Positions 18,879 to 31,122 are shown, counted from the first letter of the stretch. The stretch is DNA of 43,048 bases from Bathymodiolus brooksi thiotrophic gill symbiont (GCF_903642095.1 NZ_CAHJWD020000039.1:1-43048); one strand, 5' to 3'. Numbers and translations are program-made. Notes: a model not told the origin generated them from the letters alone.

Positions 18879-20369
18879 CTAGAGACTTTTGCATAAATTG
18901 TTAAAAACAGCATGGATATTCTCACCCTGAGAATCAACGGCAACAGCAACAGGCATATCTTTAACTTCAAACTCATAAATAGCCTCCATGCCCATTTCTG
19001 CAAACGCTATTTTTTTGGCTTTTTTAATGGATTTGGAAATCAAGTAAGCGGCACCACCTACCGCAATTAAATAACTGGCTTGGTGTTTTTTAATGCTTTT
19101 AATGGTTGCTTCGCCACGCTCAGCTTTACCAATCATACCCAAAATACCTGTGTTTTCTAACATCATATCAGTGAACTTATCCATTCTTGTTGCTGTCGTT
19201 GGACCTGCAGGACCAATCACCTCACCGTTAACAGCATCTACAGGGCCAACATAATAAATGAATTTATTTTTAAAATTCACACCTTTGGGTAACCCTTCGC
19301 CACTGTCTAGCATTTTTTTGAGGCGTGCATGTGCAGCATCTCTGCCAGTAATAATCGTGCCAGTAAGTAACAAAGTGTCGCCTACTTGCCACGCATTCAT
19401 CTGTGATTTTGTCAGTGTATTTAAATCAATTTTCTTATAATTTGAAGTGTCCATTGCTAAATCAGGATAAACACTTAAATCCACCTCTGGCAATATCGCA
19501 ACACCTGAGCCATCCAGTGAAAAATGCAGGTGACGGGTGGCAGCACAATTGGGAATCATCGCCACGGCTTGTGAGGCGGCATGGGTTGGATAATCCTTAA
19601 TTTTGACATCTAGCACGGTGGTTAAGCCACCTAAACCTTGAGCGCCGATACCAAGATTGTTAATTTTTTCTCTTAATTCTAAACGCATTTTTTCAAGATT
19701 ACTGGGCGTTGTTTTTTGGGCAATGATTTGAATATCAATCGGTTCCATTAAACTTTCTTTTGCCATCAACATAGCTTTTTCAGCAGTGCCACCAACGCCA
19801 ATACCTAGCACCCCAGGGGGGCACCAACCCGCACCCATTGTTGGCACCATTTTTAATATCCATTCAACCACATTATCATCAGGCTGTAAAACGGCAAATT
19901 TTGCTTTATTTTCTGAACCACAACCTTTGGCAGCAACAATAAATTTCAGCTGATTGCCTTTAACTACTTTCATATGAATAACGGCTGGCGTGTTATCTTT
20001 AGTGTTAATTCGACTAAATAACGGGTCTTTGACAATCGAAGCACGAAGCGGGTTTTGTGCCTTAGTATAAGCTTGGCGAACGCCCTCGTTAATCATTTCT
20101 TCTAGGGACAAATCTGTCGCCCATTCAACTGCCATACCTACTTCAACAAAAACATTGACAATACCCGTATCTTGACACAAGGGGCGTTGACCAATAGCGG
20201 ACAATTTGGAATTGATTAAAATTTGTGCCATAGCATTTTTGGCAGTCTGTTGAGTTTCTCTCTCATAAGCACTTACCATCGCTTGAATAAAATCAGGGCT
20301 ATGATAATAGGAGATATATTGCAAAGCATTAGCAATACTTTCAATGATATGATTTTGCTGGATTTTCAT
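18879..20369 (-). CDS. Class I (Fe-S) fumarate hydratase
   Basis: Single-chain class I fumarase, converting fumarate to malate in the TCA cycle with an oxygen-labile [4Fe-4S] cluster. The three expected cluster Cys residues are in PLCQDTG (near residue 64), KGCGSEN (near 150) and IPNCAATRH (near 273). [14 protein letters not shown] in the C-terminal beta domain and GKAERG are also present. The 496 residues fit the family. The last codons (NNLCKSL and the stop) are read through a sequence matching the MITE end, so the C terminus seems to have been replaced by an insertion remnant. It is divergent from mreB. Confidence 0.95.
   Translation of the reverse strand: MKIQQNHIIESIANALQYISYYHSPDFIQAMVSAYERETQQTAKNAMAQILINSKLSAIGQRPLCQDTGIVNVFVEVGMAVEWATDLSLEEMINEGVRQAYTKAQNPLRASIVKDPLFSRINTKDNTPAVIHMKVVKGNQLKFIVAAKGCGSENKAKFAVLQPDDNVVEWILKMVPTMGAGWCPPGVLGIGVGGTAEKAMLMAKESLMEPIDIQIIAQKTTPSNLEKMRLELREKINNLGIGAQGLGGLTTVLDVKIKDYPTHAASQAVAMIPNCAATRHLHFSLDGSGVAILPEVDLSVYPDLAMDTSNYKKIDLNTLTKSQMNAWQVGDTLLLTGTIITGRDAAHARLKKMLDSGEGLPKGVNFKNKFIYYVGPVDAVNGEVIGPAGPTTATRMDKFTDMMLENTGILGMIGKAERGEATIKSIKKHQASYLIAVGGAAYLISKSIKKAKKIAFAEMGMEAIYEFEVKDMPVAVAVDSQGENIHAVFNNLCKSL
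18881..18900 (-). repeat. MITE end embedded in the fumarase 3' end
   Basis: GAGACTTTTGCATAAAT at 18882-18898 differs by one base from the terminal repeat at 8508 (GAGACCTTTGCATAAAT). Read on the minus strand it encodes the last residues of fumarase and its stop codon. Only this end is seen; no partner end was found nearby. Confidence 0.5.
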
Positions 20370-20394
20370 TACTTATTATCTGAATTCTATTAAG

Positions 20395-20416
20395 ATACTA
20401 TTGGATTTTATAGTAT
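20395..20416. promoter_or_regulatory. Inverted repeat in the fumarase-mreB divergent gap
   Basis: ATACTAT and ATAGTAT form a perfect 7-bp inverted repeat around eight bases, midway in the 91-bp gap between two divergent genes. It could be an operator or a small hairpin; the sequence alone does not decide. Confidence 0.3.
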
Positions 20417-20460
20417 TATATCCGCTATTTATTTTATCTAATAATCTAAGCGGAGTTTTT

Positions 20461-21492
20461 ATGTTTAATTTTTTCAAACCTCAAAGTCTTTCTATTGATC
20501 TTGGAACGGCAAATACATTAATTTTTATGAATGATGAAATTGTATTAGATGAACCATCCGTTGTTGCCATTCACCATGAAAAAGGTGCGACAGAAGCAAC
20601 CATTATTGCCGTAGGTCAAGAGGCTAAAAATATGTTAGGGAGAACCCCCGGATCAATTGAGGCAATTCGCCCAATGAAAGACGGCGTTATTGCTGACTTT
20701 AAAATTACCGAAAAAATGTTGCAATACTTTATTAAAAAAGTATTGCACTCTGGATTTTTCTCACCCAGCCCCAAGGTGCTTATTTGCGTACCGTGCGGCG
20801 CAACCCAAGTAGAACGGCGTGCGATTAAAGAAAGTGCAGTTGGTGCTGGTGCACGAGATGTATATTTGATTGAAGAGCCAATGGCGGCAGCACTGGGTGC
20901 AGGCATGGCAATTAGCGAAGCCTCGGGCACTATGGTGGTCGATATTGGTGGTGGCACCACAGAAATTGCGATTATGTCACTCAATGGCATTGTTTACTCC
21001 GATTCACTACGCATAGGTGGTGATGTGTTTGATGATAATATTATTAAATTTGTGCGTAGAGAGCATGGCATTATTATCGGCGAATCCACTTCTGAGAAAA
21101 TCAAAAAAGAGGTAGGCTCAGCATTCAAAACAAGCGTTGTTAAAAAAATTAAATTCAGAGGCAGGGATGTTGCCAAAGGTATTCCAGTGTCTTTTGAAGT
21201 AACCAATACAGAAATCAGATCATCTTTGCAAGAGCCATTAGCGGCCATTGTCGGTGCAGTTAGAATAGCGTTAGAGCAAACGCCACCAGAATTGAGTTCT
21301 GATATTGCAGAAAATGGCTTGGTATTAACAGGTGGTGGTGCGTTGTTAGACGGCTTGGACGAACTCATTAAAAAAGAAACAAGATTGCCAGTGCGTGTTG
21401 CTGATGATCCTTTAACTTGTGTGGCTCGTGGCGGTGGCGTTGCCTTGGATATGATTAGTCTACACAATATAGGGTTTTTATCGGCAGAGTAA
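20461..21492 (+). CDS. mreB: Rod shape-determining actin homologue MreB
   Basis: MreB polymerises beneath the inner membrane and directs lateral wall synthesis. [12 protein letters not shown] (phosphate 1), [11 protein letters not shown] (phosphate 2) and [15 protein letters not shown] (adenosine) motifs are intact. I take ATG 20461 (343 residues), preceded by GCGGAG, rather than the ORF start at 20401, which would add 20 residues not seen in the family. It begins the mreBCD-mrdA run. Short gaps (34, 1 and 9 bases) suggest one operon. Confidence 0.97.
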   Translation: MFNFFKPQSLSIDLGTANTLIFMNDEIVLDEPSVVAIHHEKGATEATIIAVGQEAKNMLGRTPGSIEAIRPMKDGVIADFKITEKMLQYFIKKVLHSGFFSPSPKVLICVPCGATQVERRAIKESAVGAGARDVYLIEEPMAAALGAGMAISEASGTMVVDIGGGTTEIAIMSLNGIVYSDSLRIGGDVFDDNIIKFVRREHGIIIGESTSEKIKKEVGSAFKTSVVKKIKFRGRDVAKGIPVSFEVTNTEIRSSLQEPLAAIVGAVRIALEQTPPELSSDIAENGLVLTGGGALLDGLDELIKKETRLPVRVADDPLTCVARGGGVALDMISLHNIGFLSAE

Positions 21493-21526
21493 GTTTTCTT
21501 AAAACAACTAGGGTAAATGCTAAATC

Positions 21527-22327
21527 ATGCAATTTTTAAAACTTTTTACCCCTATTTTAATTGCAATTTCTCTAATCTTTTCAGATTATAAATTTTCATT
21601 CTTAGACAGTTTTAAGCAATTACTTACCGAATTAACATCGCCAGTGTATTTACTGGTTAACTTGCCTTCCCAATTCTATATTTGGGTCAATGAACAAGGT
21701 GTAAACAAACAGTTTTTATTAAATCAAAACAAGCGACTTAATGCGGAGTTAATTCGTTTAAAAGTCAACTTACAGCGTCATAACGCCTTATTATCAGACA
21801 ACCAAAAACTCAGTAAATTATTAAAATCACGCTATCAAGTTGACAAGGGTGTGCTTATATTGGCTCGTGTTAACACCATCAGCCAATCACGATTAAAAAA
21901 ACAAATTGTCGTTAATAAAGGCAGTAAAGATGGCATTAAAGTGGGTCAAATTGCACTTGGTGCTGATGGCATACTTGGGCAAGTCAGTCAAGTAACTTCA
22001 TTCCACACAACCATACTGTTGGTTACCGACCCAACCCAACACATACCTGTTAAAAATCAACGCAATGGTATTCGTGGCATTGGCAAAGGTATTGCTTCAA
22101 ATCAAGAGAAATTAATGGTGCGTTTTATTGACTCTGGACTTGATATAAAAGTTGGAGATGTCTTTTTAACCAGTTCTATTGTCTCAAAATTCCCAGCAGG
22201 CTATCCTGTAGGTCGTGTTACTCATGTGGAAAATCGACCAAACGATCCATTTCTATATATTGAATTAGCACCAACCCAAACCACCCAACAATTAGAATTT
22301 GTTTTAATCAATAAAAGAGACAATTAA
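21527..22327 (+). CDS. mreC: Rod shape-determining protein MreC
   Basis: MreC is a bitopic inner-membrane protein whose periplasmic domain organises and activates PBP2-RodA. The 266 residues have an N-terminal TM helix (about 5-22), a coiled coil (about 65-105) and the beta-rich MreC domain with RVNTISQSRLKKQIVVNKGSKDGIKVGQIAL and DGILGQVSQVTSFHTTILLVTDP. It lies between mreB and mreD. Confidence 0.95.
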   Translation: MQFLKLFTPILIAISLIFSDYKFSFLDSFKQLLTELTSPVYLLVNLPSQFYIWVNEQGVNKQFLLNQNKRLNAELIRLKVNLQRHNALLSDNQKLSKLLKSRYQVDKGVLILARVNTISQSRLKKQIVVNKGSKDGIKVGQIALGADGILGQVSQVTSFHTTILLVTDPTQHIPVKNQRNGIRGIGKGIASNQEKLMVRFIDSGLDIKVGDVFLTSSIVSKFPAGYPVGRVTHVENRPNDPFLYIELAPTQTTQQLEFVLINKRDN

Positions 22328-22328
22328 A

Positions 22329-22802
22329 ATGCGCACCCAAAGACCTTATATATTTTTTGCTAAAATCACCCTGCTTACACTGATTATTAGTGTATTTCCT
22401 TTACCTGAAATAGTTTTAAATATCGCCCCTTTTTGGGTGTTATTATTTTTTACTTATTGGTTGACTTGTTTCACCATAACACAAGGGCGATTTTTTATTG
22501 CTCTAGCCTTAGGCGTTTTAATTGATGTATTGCATGGAGATATCTTGGGTCAAAATGCATTGGCACTCATTTTAAGCATTGCTTTTATTGCCAAAATAAG
22601 GCAATCTTTTTCTGTCTCTAATATTACTACACAGCAAATTTATATATTGTCTGCATCTGGCATTTATTTAGGGGTGTTGTTATTGGTACACGGCCTATCC
22701 ACTCAAAGTTTTGATTTTAATTACTATTTGTTATTTGCGCCATTGACAAGTGCACTATTTTGGCCTTTGGTAAAATTGGCACTCTCAAAATGCAAACATT
22801 GA
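22329..22802 (+). CDS. mreD: Rod shape-determining protein MreD
   Basis: A 157-residue polytopic membrane protein with about five TM helices. The P-rich PLPEIVLNIAPFWVLLFFTYW segment and ALGVLIDVLHGDILGQNALAL are typical of MreD. It begins one base after mreC ends. It is part of the elongasome membrane scaffold. Confidence 0.92.
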   Translation: MRTQRPYIFFAKITLLTLIISVFPLPEIVLNIAPFWVLLFFTYWLTCFTITQGRFFIALALGVLIDVLHGDILGQNALALILSIAFIAKIRQSFSVSNITTQQIYILSASGIYLGVLLLVHGLSTQSFDFNYYLLFAPLTSALFWPLVKLALSKCKH

Positions 22803-22811
22803 TGAAAAATT

Positions 22812-24641
22812 ATGGATAAAATTAGCAATACCGCATCAGAAAATAAGATTTTTTCTACTAGATTAATATTGGCGCTCGTCTTCATCGTTATTTTGACTTT
22901 TATCCTAATTTCAAAACTTTACAATCTACAAATTAGCAATTATGACTATTACACCGAAGAATCTTTGGGTAATCAAATGCGTATGTTGCCCATTACTCCA
23001 ATTCGTGGAAAAATCTTTGACCGTAATGGAAAAATGATTGCTGGCAATCAACTCGCTTATAAACTCACACTCACACCTGAAAAAACCAAAAATGTTTCTG
23101 AAACGCTGTTGTTGCTTAAAAAATATAACTTTATTGATGATAAAGATATTGGCATTTTTAATAAAAATAAAAAGCAATATAAAAAATTCCACAGCATACC
23201 ACTTAAATACAAACTAAGCGAAAAACAAGTGGCAAAGTTTTTGGTTAACAACCAGTTTATTGGGGTTGATATTGAGTCTTATTTTCAAAGAATTTATCCT
23301 TACAACGACTCCAGCGTTCATGTAACTGGCTATGTCTCCAGAATGAACAAAAAAGACAAAGCCTTCTATAATAAAAAAGACTATTTAGGCACTTCTTTTG
23401 TAGGCAAGGTAGGTATTGAAAAACAATACGAATCATTATTACACGGGAAAAATGGCAGAAAACAAATCGAACGCAATGTAACGGGCAGAGTTATTAATAC
23501 GAAAATTATTCAAAAAGCGCAAAAAGGTTCAGATTTATATCTTAGCATTGATTTGGATTTACAGAAAAAGGCAGAATCTTTACTCAAAGGCAAGCGTGGT
23601 GCCATTGTGGCAATTGATGTTCAAAATGGCGAAGTGTTGGCAATGGTAAGTATGCCCATTTACAATCCTAATTGGTTTGTCAATGGCATTTCACATAAAA
23701 ATTATAAAAAACTTCAAACCTCAAAAGACATTCCACAACTTAATCGTGCTATTCAAGGCTTGTATCCACCCGGTTCAACAATAAAACCAATGGTAGCACT
23801 AGTAGGTCTTGAACGAGGCACAATCACCTCTCACACCAAGACTTGGTGCCCAGGATATTTTAAATTGAAAAATGTTAAACGCAAATTTAATGACTGGAAA
23901 CGCAATGGGCATGGGCAGGTTGATGTCAAAAGTTCCATTGCTCAATCTTGCGATGTATTCTTTTACAAATTAGCAGACAAGATGGGCATTGACAACTTAC
24001 ACGATGGCTTAGAGCCTTTTAATTTTGGTGAAAAAACAGGCATTGATCTCCCCGGAGAGCGTGGCGGTATTCTCCCTTCAAAAGCTTGGAAAAAAATCAA
24101 CAAGAAAGAACCTTGGTATCGGGGAGAAACTTTAATTGCAGGTATTGGACAAGGGTTTATGACTGCCAGTCCCTTGCAGTTAGCAGTTTCCACAGCGGCT
24201 TTAGCGAACAAAGGCGTGATTATTCAGCCAAAAATACTAAAAAGCATACACACCTATGGCGAAGCCATTAAAGAAGTAAAAAAAGGCACTCGAAAACAAA
24301 TCCCTATCAAAAATATTCGCAATTGGGAAGAGGTGATTAAAGGTATGAAGCAAACCATTTATTCACCACGAGGCACAGCCCGAAAACTAAACAAAGACTT
24401 GAAATACACTTTGGCAGGAAAAACAGGCACAGCACAAGTATTTGGCTTAGATGCAGAAGAGCAATACATTGCAGCAAACTTAGATGAACGATTACGCGAC
24501 CATGCATTATTCACAGGCTTTGCACCAATTAAAAATCCAAAAATCGCTATTGCTGTCATTGTAGAAAATGCAGGTAGTGGCAGTTCAAAAGCAGCGCCAC
24601 TTGCTAAAAAATTGCTGGATGTTTATTTTGAAAAACAATCC

Positions 24642-24662
<21 letters not shown>
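22812..24662 (+). CDS. mrdA: Penicillin-binding protein 2, elongasome transpeptidase
   Basis: PBP2 crosslinks peptidoglycan during cell elongation. The 616-residue protein has an N-terminal TM helix (about 19-38), the dimerisation/pedestal domain with RGKIFDRNGKMIAGN, and a transpeptidase domain with the catalytic Ser of PGSTIKP (residue 322), SCD near 379 and KTGTAQ near 536. Its usual partner rodA does not follow; the next gene is on the other strand and overlaps the mrdA 3' end by 21 bases. Confidence 0.97.
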
Positions 24663-27880
<3,218 letters not shown>

Positions 27881-27883
27881 TTT

Positions 27884-28354
27884 CTAAAACCTTTTATCAT
27901 TTACTGGATAATCATAAGGCAAAATAGCACCTTTTTCTAAAGCGATTTTTACCACATCTCCAGCCCTAAATTGATCAGAGTTTTGCAACAATTCCTGTTG
28001 CCAAAAACTGTGCATTTCACACATTTGTGGATGCGTATGATTACACCCCAATACATGAAAACTACATTTACCCACTCGCCAAGGCCCATCACCTGTTATC
28101 TCACCCTCAATCAAATGAATACTATATTTTGGGTCTTTTTCCCAAAACAATTCAAAATACAAAATGCCTTTTGGATGCTGAAAAATCTCCTCAATCACCC
28201 GAGTTTCGCCATTGGGATATTTGATATACAATGGTGATTTCAGGGTAAATATTTTATTCATTTTATCTGGATTTTCAATAGCCTGTTCAACGGTAGTTTT
28301 AGTCAATTCCAATAATGTCTTACTTTTTATCTGTAGTTTATAACTAATTACCAA
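27884..28354 (-). CDS. Conserved-looking soluble protein of unknown function
   Basis: I do not recognise the family. The 156-residue form starts at TTG; an ATG at 28261 would give 125 residues starting MNKIFTLKSPLYIKYPNGETRVIEE. The core ILYFELFWEKDP ... GPWRVGKCSFHVLGCNHTHPQMCEMHSFWQQEL contains His and Cys residues spaced as in a possible metal site (CNHTHPQMCEMH). It runs into the ABC exporter with a three-base gap, so it is probably co-expressed with it. Confidence 0.65.
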   Translation of the reverse strand: MVISYKLQIKSKTLLELTKTTVEQAIENPDKMNKIFTLKSPLYIKYPNGETRVIEEIFQHPKGILYFELFWEKDPKYSIHLIEGEITGDGPWRVGKCSFHVLGCNHTHPQMCEMHSFWQQELLQNSDQFRAGDVVKIALEKGAILPYDYPVNDKRF

Positions 28355-28439
28355 ACTGGAAAAAAGTGGATTCTTGATAATTACTCATCTTTCTACCACT
28401 CTATTTTTTGCTTAATAAATCATTAGTTTTTTAGTTGTT

Positions 28440-28715
28440 TCATCGGCTTAACAATAAAGCCAATAATATTGCCCCACCAGCGATTACTAAACCAGCTGTT
28501 AAGTCTGTATTTTTTTTATTTTTACTAAAATGTTCTTGTACCTCTTCTATTGAATTAAAACCAATAGTTTGCATATACTTTAACATTTCTAATTTATTGC
28601 CACTTTTCACAATTAAGCCTAAAAATATTGTTATTTCATTAGACTTCACAGTGCCTTTAATAATTTTTTCTTGAATTTCTTCTAATTCTTTATATTCTCG
28701 CTTCAATAAAATCAT
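28440..28715 (-). CDS. Small tail-anchored protein paired with the RelA/SpoT-domain gene
   Basis: 91 residues: a helical, charged part (MILLKREYKELEEIQEKIIKG, then SIEEVQEHFSKNKKN) followed by one C-terminal TM helix (about residues 71-89, TAGLVIAGGAILLALLL) ending SR. It is probably a tail-anchored inner-membrane protein. Its ATG overlaps the stop of the upstream synthetase gene (TAATG), so the two are translationally coupled and likely act together. It could be an antitoxin, effector or membrane anchor. No family recognised. Confidence 0.65.
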   Translation of the reverse strand: MILLKREYKELEEIQEKIIKGTVKSNEITIFLGLIVKSGNKLEMLKYMQTIGFNSIEEVQEHFSKNKKNTDLTAGLVIAGGAILLALLLSR

Positions 28716-29839
28716 TACTTTTTGCTCCTATCAAATAATTTCAACATTTTTTTAGTAATATCTTTAGACATTGTTTTGGCTATTTTTTTTAATTCTTCAT
28801 CTTTTATACTGTCTATTATTTTTTGTTGTTTCTCATTTTCTACAACTAATTTAAATAGTTTATCCATACTCTTAATAAATTCTGTTGTATCCATAAAATA
28901 ATTTGGATAAGATTGTCGTAATTTTTTAATATCTTGTATTGATAACAATACAACTTCAACTGCATTATTATCAAAGTGCTCTAATTCCATTTTTAAATAA
29001 TCTTCATTAGCTTTTTCAAATTTAGCATCCGAATACTTGGATGCACTTATTTCTTTTTTTTCAAAGTTCATTTTTAACAACAAATATTTTCCTTTTGAAT
29101 TGTTCTCAACAAGTTTGCTAGCAATAGTAAAACTTCTCAACTTATCCAATAATTGTGCATTTTCAATATCTTGCTTTACTTCTTTTACAAATTCATCATC
29201 TATCTTTTTTTCTTCTAAACTGATAAATAATTTACTAATTTTTTTAAAAATATTTAAATATTTCTTATTTCCAAGACTTTGCTTTAAAAGCTGGTTTGAA
29301 AATGTCCCAGTTACCTCTACTGCTGTTGCCCAAGCGTGCTGTAGTCGCGTTCTTATTTGTATCTCTACTCTACATTGTTTTCTTAATTCTATGCCTTTAT
29401 CATATTTATATACCATGTGAATACTTCTATAGCCACTATCTGCAGGTGTTTCTATATAATTTTTTTCATTTGCAAAAGTAAATTTGAAATTCCTGTGTTT
29501 TTCTACTTTTTTGATCTCATCTCTAATTAAATTCGCCTCTTGTATTGTATCAACAACAATTCTCAAACCCCCAATATCTTGCATTCTAGATAATTGCATG
29601 TTTTCTTGTATTTCTAGCTTTTTAACAATTGATGGTATTCTTTTTAATCGCTGAGAAACAAGGGCATTAATATTGTGTTTCTTTAATTTTCTATCTATTG
29701 TATGTCTAAATAAAGTCATTGGATGTTGATGGATGAGCCTAAAGCCTTTTAATATGTTGTCAGCATCATTTTTAGAAAGATTATTTGACTTTCCAATAAA
29801 ACAATATCCAGCTTGATTAATTTTCTCTTTAGTTATCAT
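28715..29839 (-). CDS. RelA/SpoT-domain nucleotide pyrophosphokinase in an accessory cassette
   Basis: A 374-residue protein with a RelA/SpoT synthetase domain at about 60-190: RLKRIPSIVKKLE, SRMQDIGGLRIVV (substrate-binding Asp and Arg), NYIETPADSGYRSIHMVYKY (G-loop with the nucleotide-stacking Tyr) and CRVEIQIRTRLQHAWATAVEVTGTF (catalytic EIQIRT). It has no HD hydrolase, TGS or ACT domain, so it is a single-function synthetase. The QHAWATAVE variant differs from housekeeping RelA/SpoT. The C-terminal 180 residues are helical and Lys-rich, without a known family. The start ATG follows TTGGAG by eight bases. Its neighbours are a tiny ORF upstream and a TM protein downstream, an arrangement suggesting toxin-antitoxin or phage defence. 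That role is inferred. Confidence 0.85.
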   Translation of the reverse strand: MITKEKINQAGYCFIGKSNNLSKNDADNILKGFRLIHQHPMTLFRHTIDRKLKKHNINALVSQRLKRIPSIVKKLEIQENMQLSRMQDIGGLRIVVDTIQEANLIRDEIKKVEKHRNFKFTFANEKNYIETPADSGYRSIHMVYKYDKGIELRKQCRVEIQIRTRLQHAWATAVEVTGTFSNQLLKQSLGNKKYLNIFKKISKLFISLEEKKIDDEFVKEVKQDIENAQLLDKLRSFTIASKLVENNSKGKYLLLKMNFEKKEISASKYSDAKFEKANEDYLKMELEHFDNNAVEVVLLSIQDIKKLRQSYPNYFMDTTEFIKSMDKLFKLVVENEKQQKIIDSIKDEELKKIAKTMSKDITKKMLKLFDRSKK

Positions 29840-29870
29840 TAAATTAACTCCAAAAACTCAATTTCTGTTT

Positions 29871-30024
29871 TTACGCCCACTTCTCAAACGCACTTGCAAT
29901 TTTTTTTTAAATCATGCTTTTGGATTAAGTGATTATACTCGCCTAATAATCTTTCACCAGATTCATCAACTTCGTAAATTTCTTTGTCTGAATTATCTTT
30001 ACCTGAGTTTTTACCAATCGCCAT
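29871..30024 (-). CDS. Tiny ORF upstream of the synthetase, frame broken at an A9 run
   Basis: The ATG at 30024 follows a GGAGG-like site (GTGGAGGCG). As written, the frame ends after 46 residues at 29884. Around 29900 there is a run of nine A. Removing one A continues the protein as KKIASAFEKWA to a TAA at 29871 (50 residues), a more protein-like ending. The conserved-looking middle is EIYEVDESGERLLGEYNHL, and the peptide is acidic. It sits 31 bases before the synthetase start. Either the gene is freshly frameshifted, the run is a sequencing error, or polymerase slippage at A9 makes both forms. A small antitoxin is a plausible role. Confidence 0.45.
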
Positions 30025-30184
30025 AAAGATCCTATCGCCTCCACTTCGCAAAATTATAAATAAATACAGCCTATTTTTTTATTGCATTATTCTGAATCAA
30101 TTCAGGGTATCTTTTAAAATATTAACGGTTTCAGGTCTGGTAAATACAGGCAAGTGTAAAAATTACAAAATATGGTGCGTATTG

Positions 30185-30278
30185 GCTATTTACTTCTGCC
30201 CAATGAGAGGTTAATTTATTTAGTTGGCAAACAATCAACACTCTATTGGGCAACAATACCAGACACATTAATTATTAG
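30185..30278 (+). pseudogene. Decayed copy of the dnaE 3' end
   Basis: Read on the plus strand, the fragment encodes INTLLGNNTRHINY and a stop, against INILLGNNTSRINY and stop at the end of the full dnaE at 39.0 kb. Nucleotide similarity continues upstream for some tens of bases (around TGCCCAA), then fades. There is no intact frame. With the adjacent Sel1 fragment it forms an inverted partial duplicate of the sel1-dnaE junction. Confidence 0.75.
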
Positions 30279-30296
30279 ATGACACCTTAAGCTTCT

Positions 30297-30412
30297 TTAT
30301 TTTTTTAACCTAGCGTAATTTTTACAACCAATTGCACCCTTCAAATCACACGCCTTTTGATAAAACTCTACTGCTTTGGGATCATCTTGTTTAACACTTA
30401 CTTGTATAAATT
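30297..30412 (-). pseudogene. Decayed Sel1-repeat gene fragment
   Basis: On the minus strand the fragment reads VKQDDPKAVEFYQKACDLKG, then AIGCKNYARLKK and a stop. It matches the intact Sel1 gene at 38631-38981 closely at both DNA and protein level. Relative to that gene, one repeat unit of 36 residues is missing between the two KAC motifs. A stop lies upstream and there is no start or signal peptide. Its 3' side continues into the dnaE fragment, as at the intact locus. Confidence 0.8.
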
Positions 30413-30434
30413 AATCACCTCTAATGTCGTATTT

Positions 30435-30465
30435 TTGTAAAAATAGATGTTTTTTCTGTTATCAT
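30435..30465 (+). promoter_or_regulatory. Candidate promoter upstream of hicB
   Basis: TTGTAA and an extended -10 TGTTATCAT (TATCAT at 30460-30465) are separated by 19 bases, a long spacer. The same TTCTGTTATCATA string occurs in the promoter region of the RDD gene. The leader to hicB would be about 180 bases. Confidence 0.3.
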
Positions 30466-30651
30466 AATCGTTAATATTGATAAATTAAAGCTATGTGAGA
30501 AATGTTTTATCTCTTAATCGTATATTAAGTAGATGTCTTTTTTCATTTCAAAAAAAAGATAAAAACACACTGACTTTATATAGTTCTTACTTTGATACAG
30601 CATATTGGGGAAATGTTTTCTTATACTAAAATATGGGATGAGGGATAAATT

Positions 30652-30870
30652 ATGAAAACAATTATTAAGAAAGATGGTGATGGTTATTTAGCCAAAGTAA
30701 AAGGGCATCAAAATTTATTTGCATTTGCTTATTCTGAGAAAGAAGCAATTATGGAATTAAAAAATGTCGTTGAGATGATTATGGATTATCATCTTGAACA
30801 AGCAAATGATGAAAGAATTATCAAAAATGAGTTAACTCATGCGGTAGAAGAGTATACCGTTCAAGTATAG
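30652..30870 (+). CDS. hicB: HicB-type antitoxin, now without a working toxin gene
   Basis: A 72-residue protein with the HicB beta-alpha-beta fold: MKTIIKKDGDGYLAKVKGHQNLFAFAYSEKEAIMELKNVVEMIMDYH. The KDGDGY start and the alternating pattern are those of the partial RNase-H-like fold of HicB, which neutralises HicA mRNA interferases. It is preceded by GATGAGGG. The usual order here is hicB then hicA with overlapping ends, but the downstream hicA is broken. A C-terminal DNA-binding domain is not recognisable in this short form. Confidence 0.75.
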   Translation: MKTIIKKDGDGYLAKVKGHQNLFAFAYSEKEAIMELKNVVEMIMDYHLEQANDERIIKNELTHAVEEYTVQV

Positions 30871-31062
30871 AGAATTTGAAAGAAAATTAACAAACTTGGA
30901 TATAGGGTTGTGCGTCAAAAAGGATCGCATGTTATATTTTCAAATGGAAAAAATACATTTCCAGTGCCAAATCACGGATCAAAAGATATTTCTCCTAGCG
31001 TTGAAAGCCAGTTATTGAAAATACTAAACTTAACAATCAATAAATTTAGAAAAATCAAGTAG
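30863..31062 (+). pseudogene. hicA: hicA toxin pseudogene
   Basis: The sequence encodes KYREFERKLTNL, then in a shifted frame YRVVRQKGSHVIF followed by NTFPVPNHGSKDISP, the HicA dsRBD-like fold with the catalytic His of GSHVIF. There is no start codon in the first frame. One G appears to be missing at about 30897 (TTGGAT where TTGGGAT restores the frame). The junction CAAGTATAGAG suggests that a 7-base deletion between AGTAT direct repeats removed the ATG that would normally overlap the hicB stop. The toxin is inactive on two counts. Confidence 0.85.
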
Positions 31063-31065
31063 AGC

Positions 31066-31122
31066 ACCTAACAAATCATTTTAGCCGAGTGCTAATGTAT
31101 TGGCTGAATTCTAACGATAGGC
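31066..31122 (+). repeat. attC-like integron recombination site after hicA
   Basis: ACCTAAC at 31066 fits the attC R'' core RYYYAAC. The site ends 57 bases on with GATAGGC, one base off the R' core GTTRRRY. Inner arms TTTAGCC and GGCTGAA can pair. CTAACAAATCATT is the string commonly found at the start of attC sites. It begins three bases after the toxin stop codon, as in gene cassettes. No integrase gene is in the window. A run of seven T directly after it may also help terminate transcription. Confidence 0.5.

Noticed and set aside
29984..30214. 76-residue plus-strand ORF
   Set aside because: It is antisense to the tiny ORF upstream of the synthetase, runs into the dnaE remnant, and has no ribosome binding site or family resemblance.
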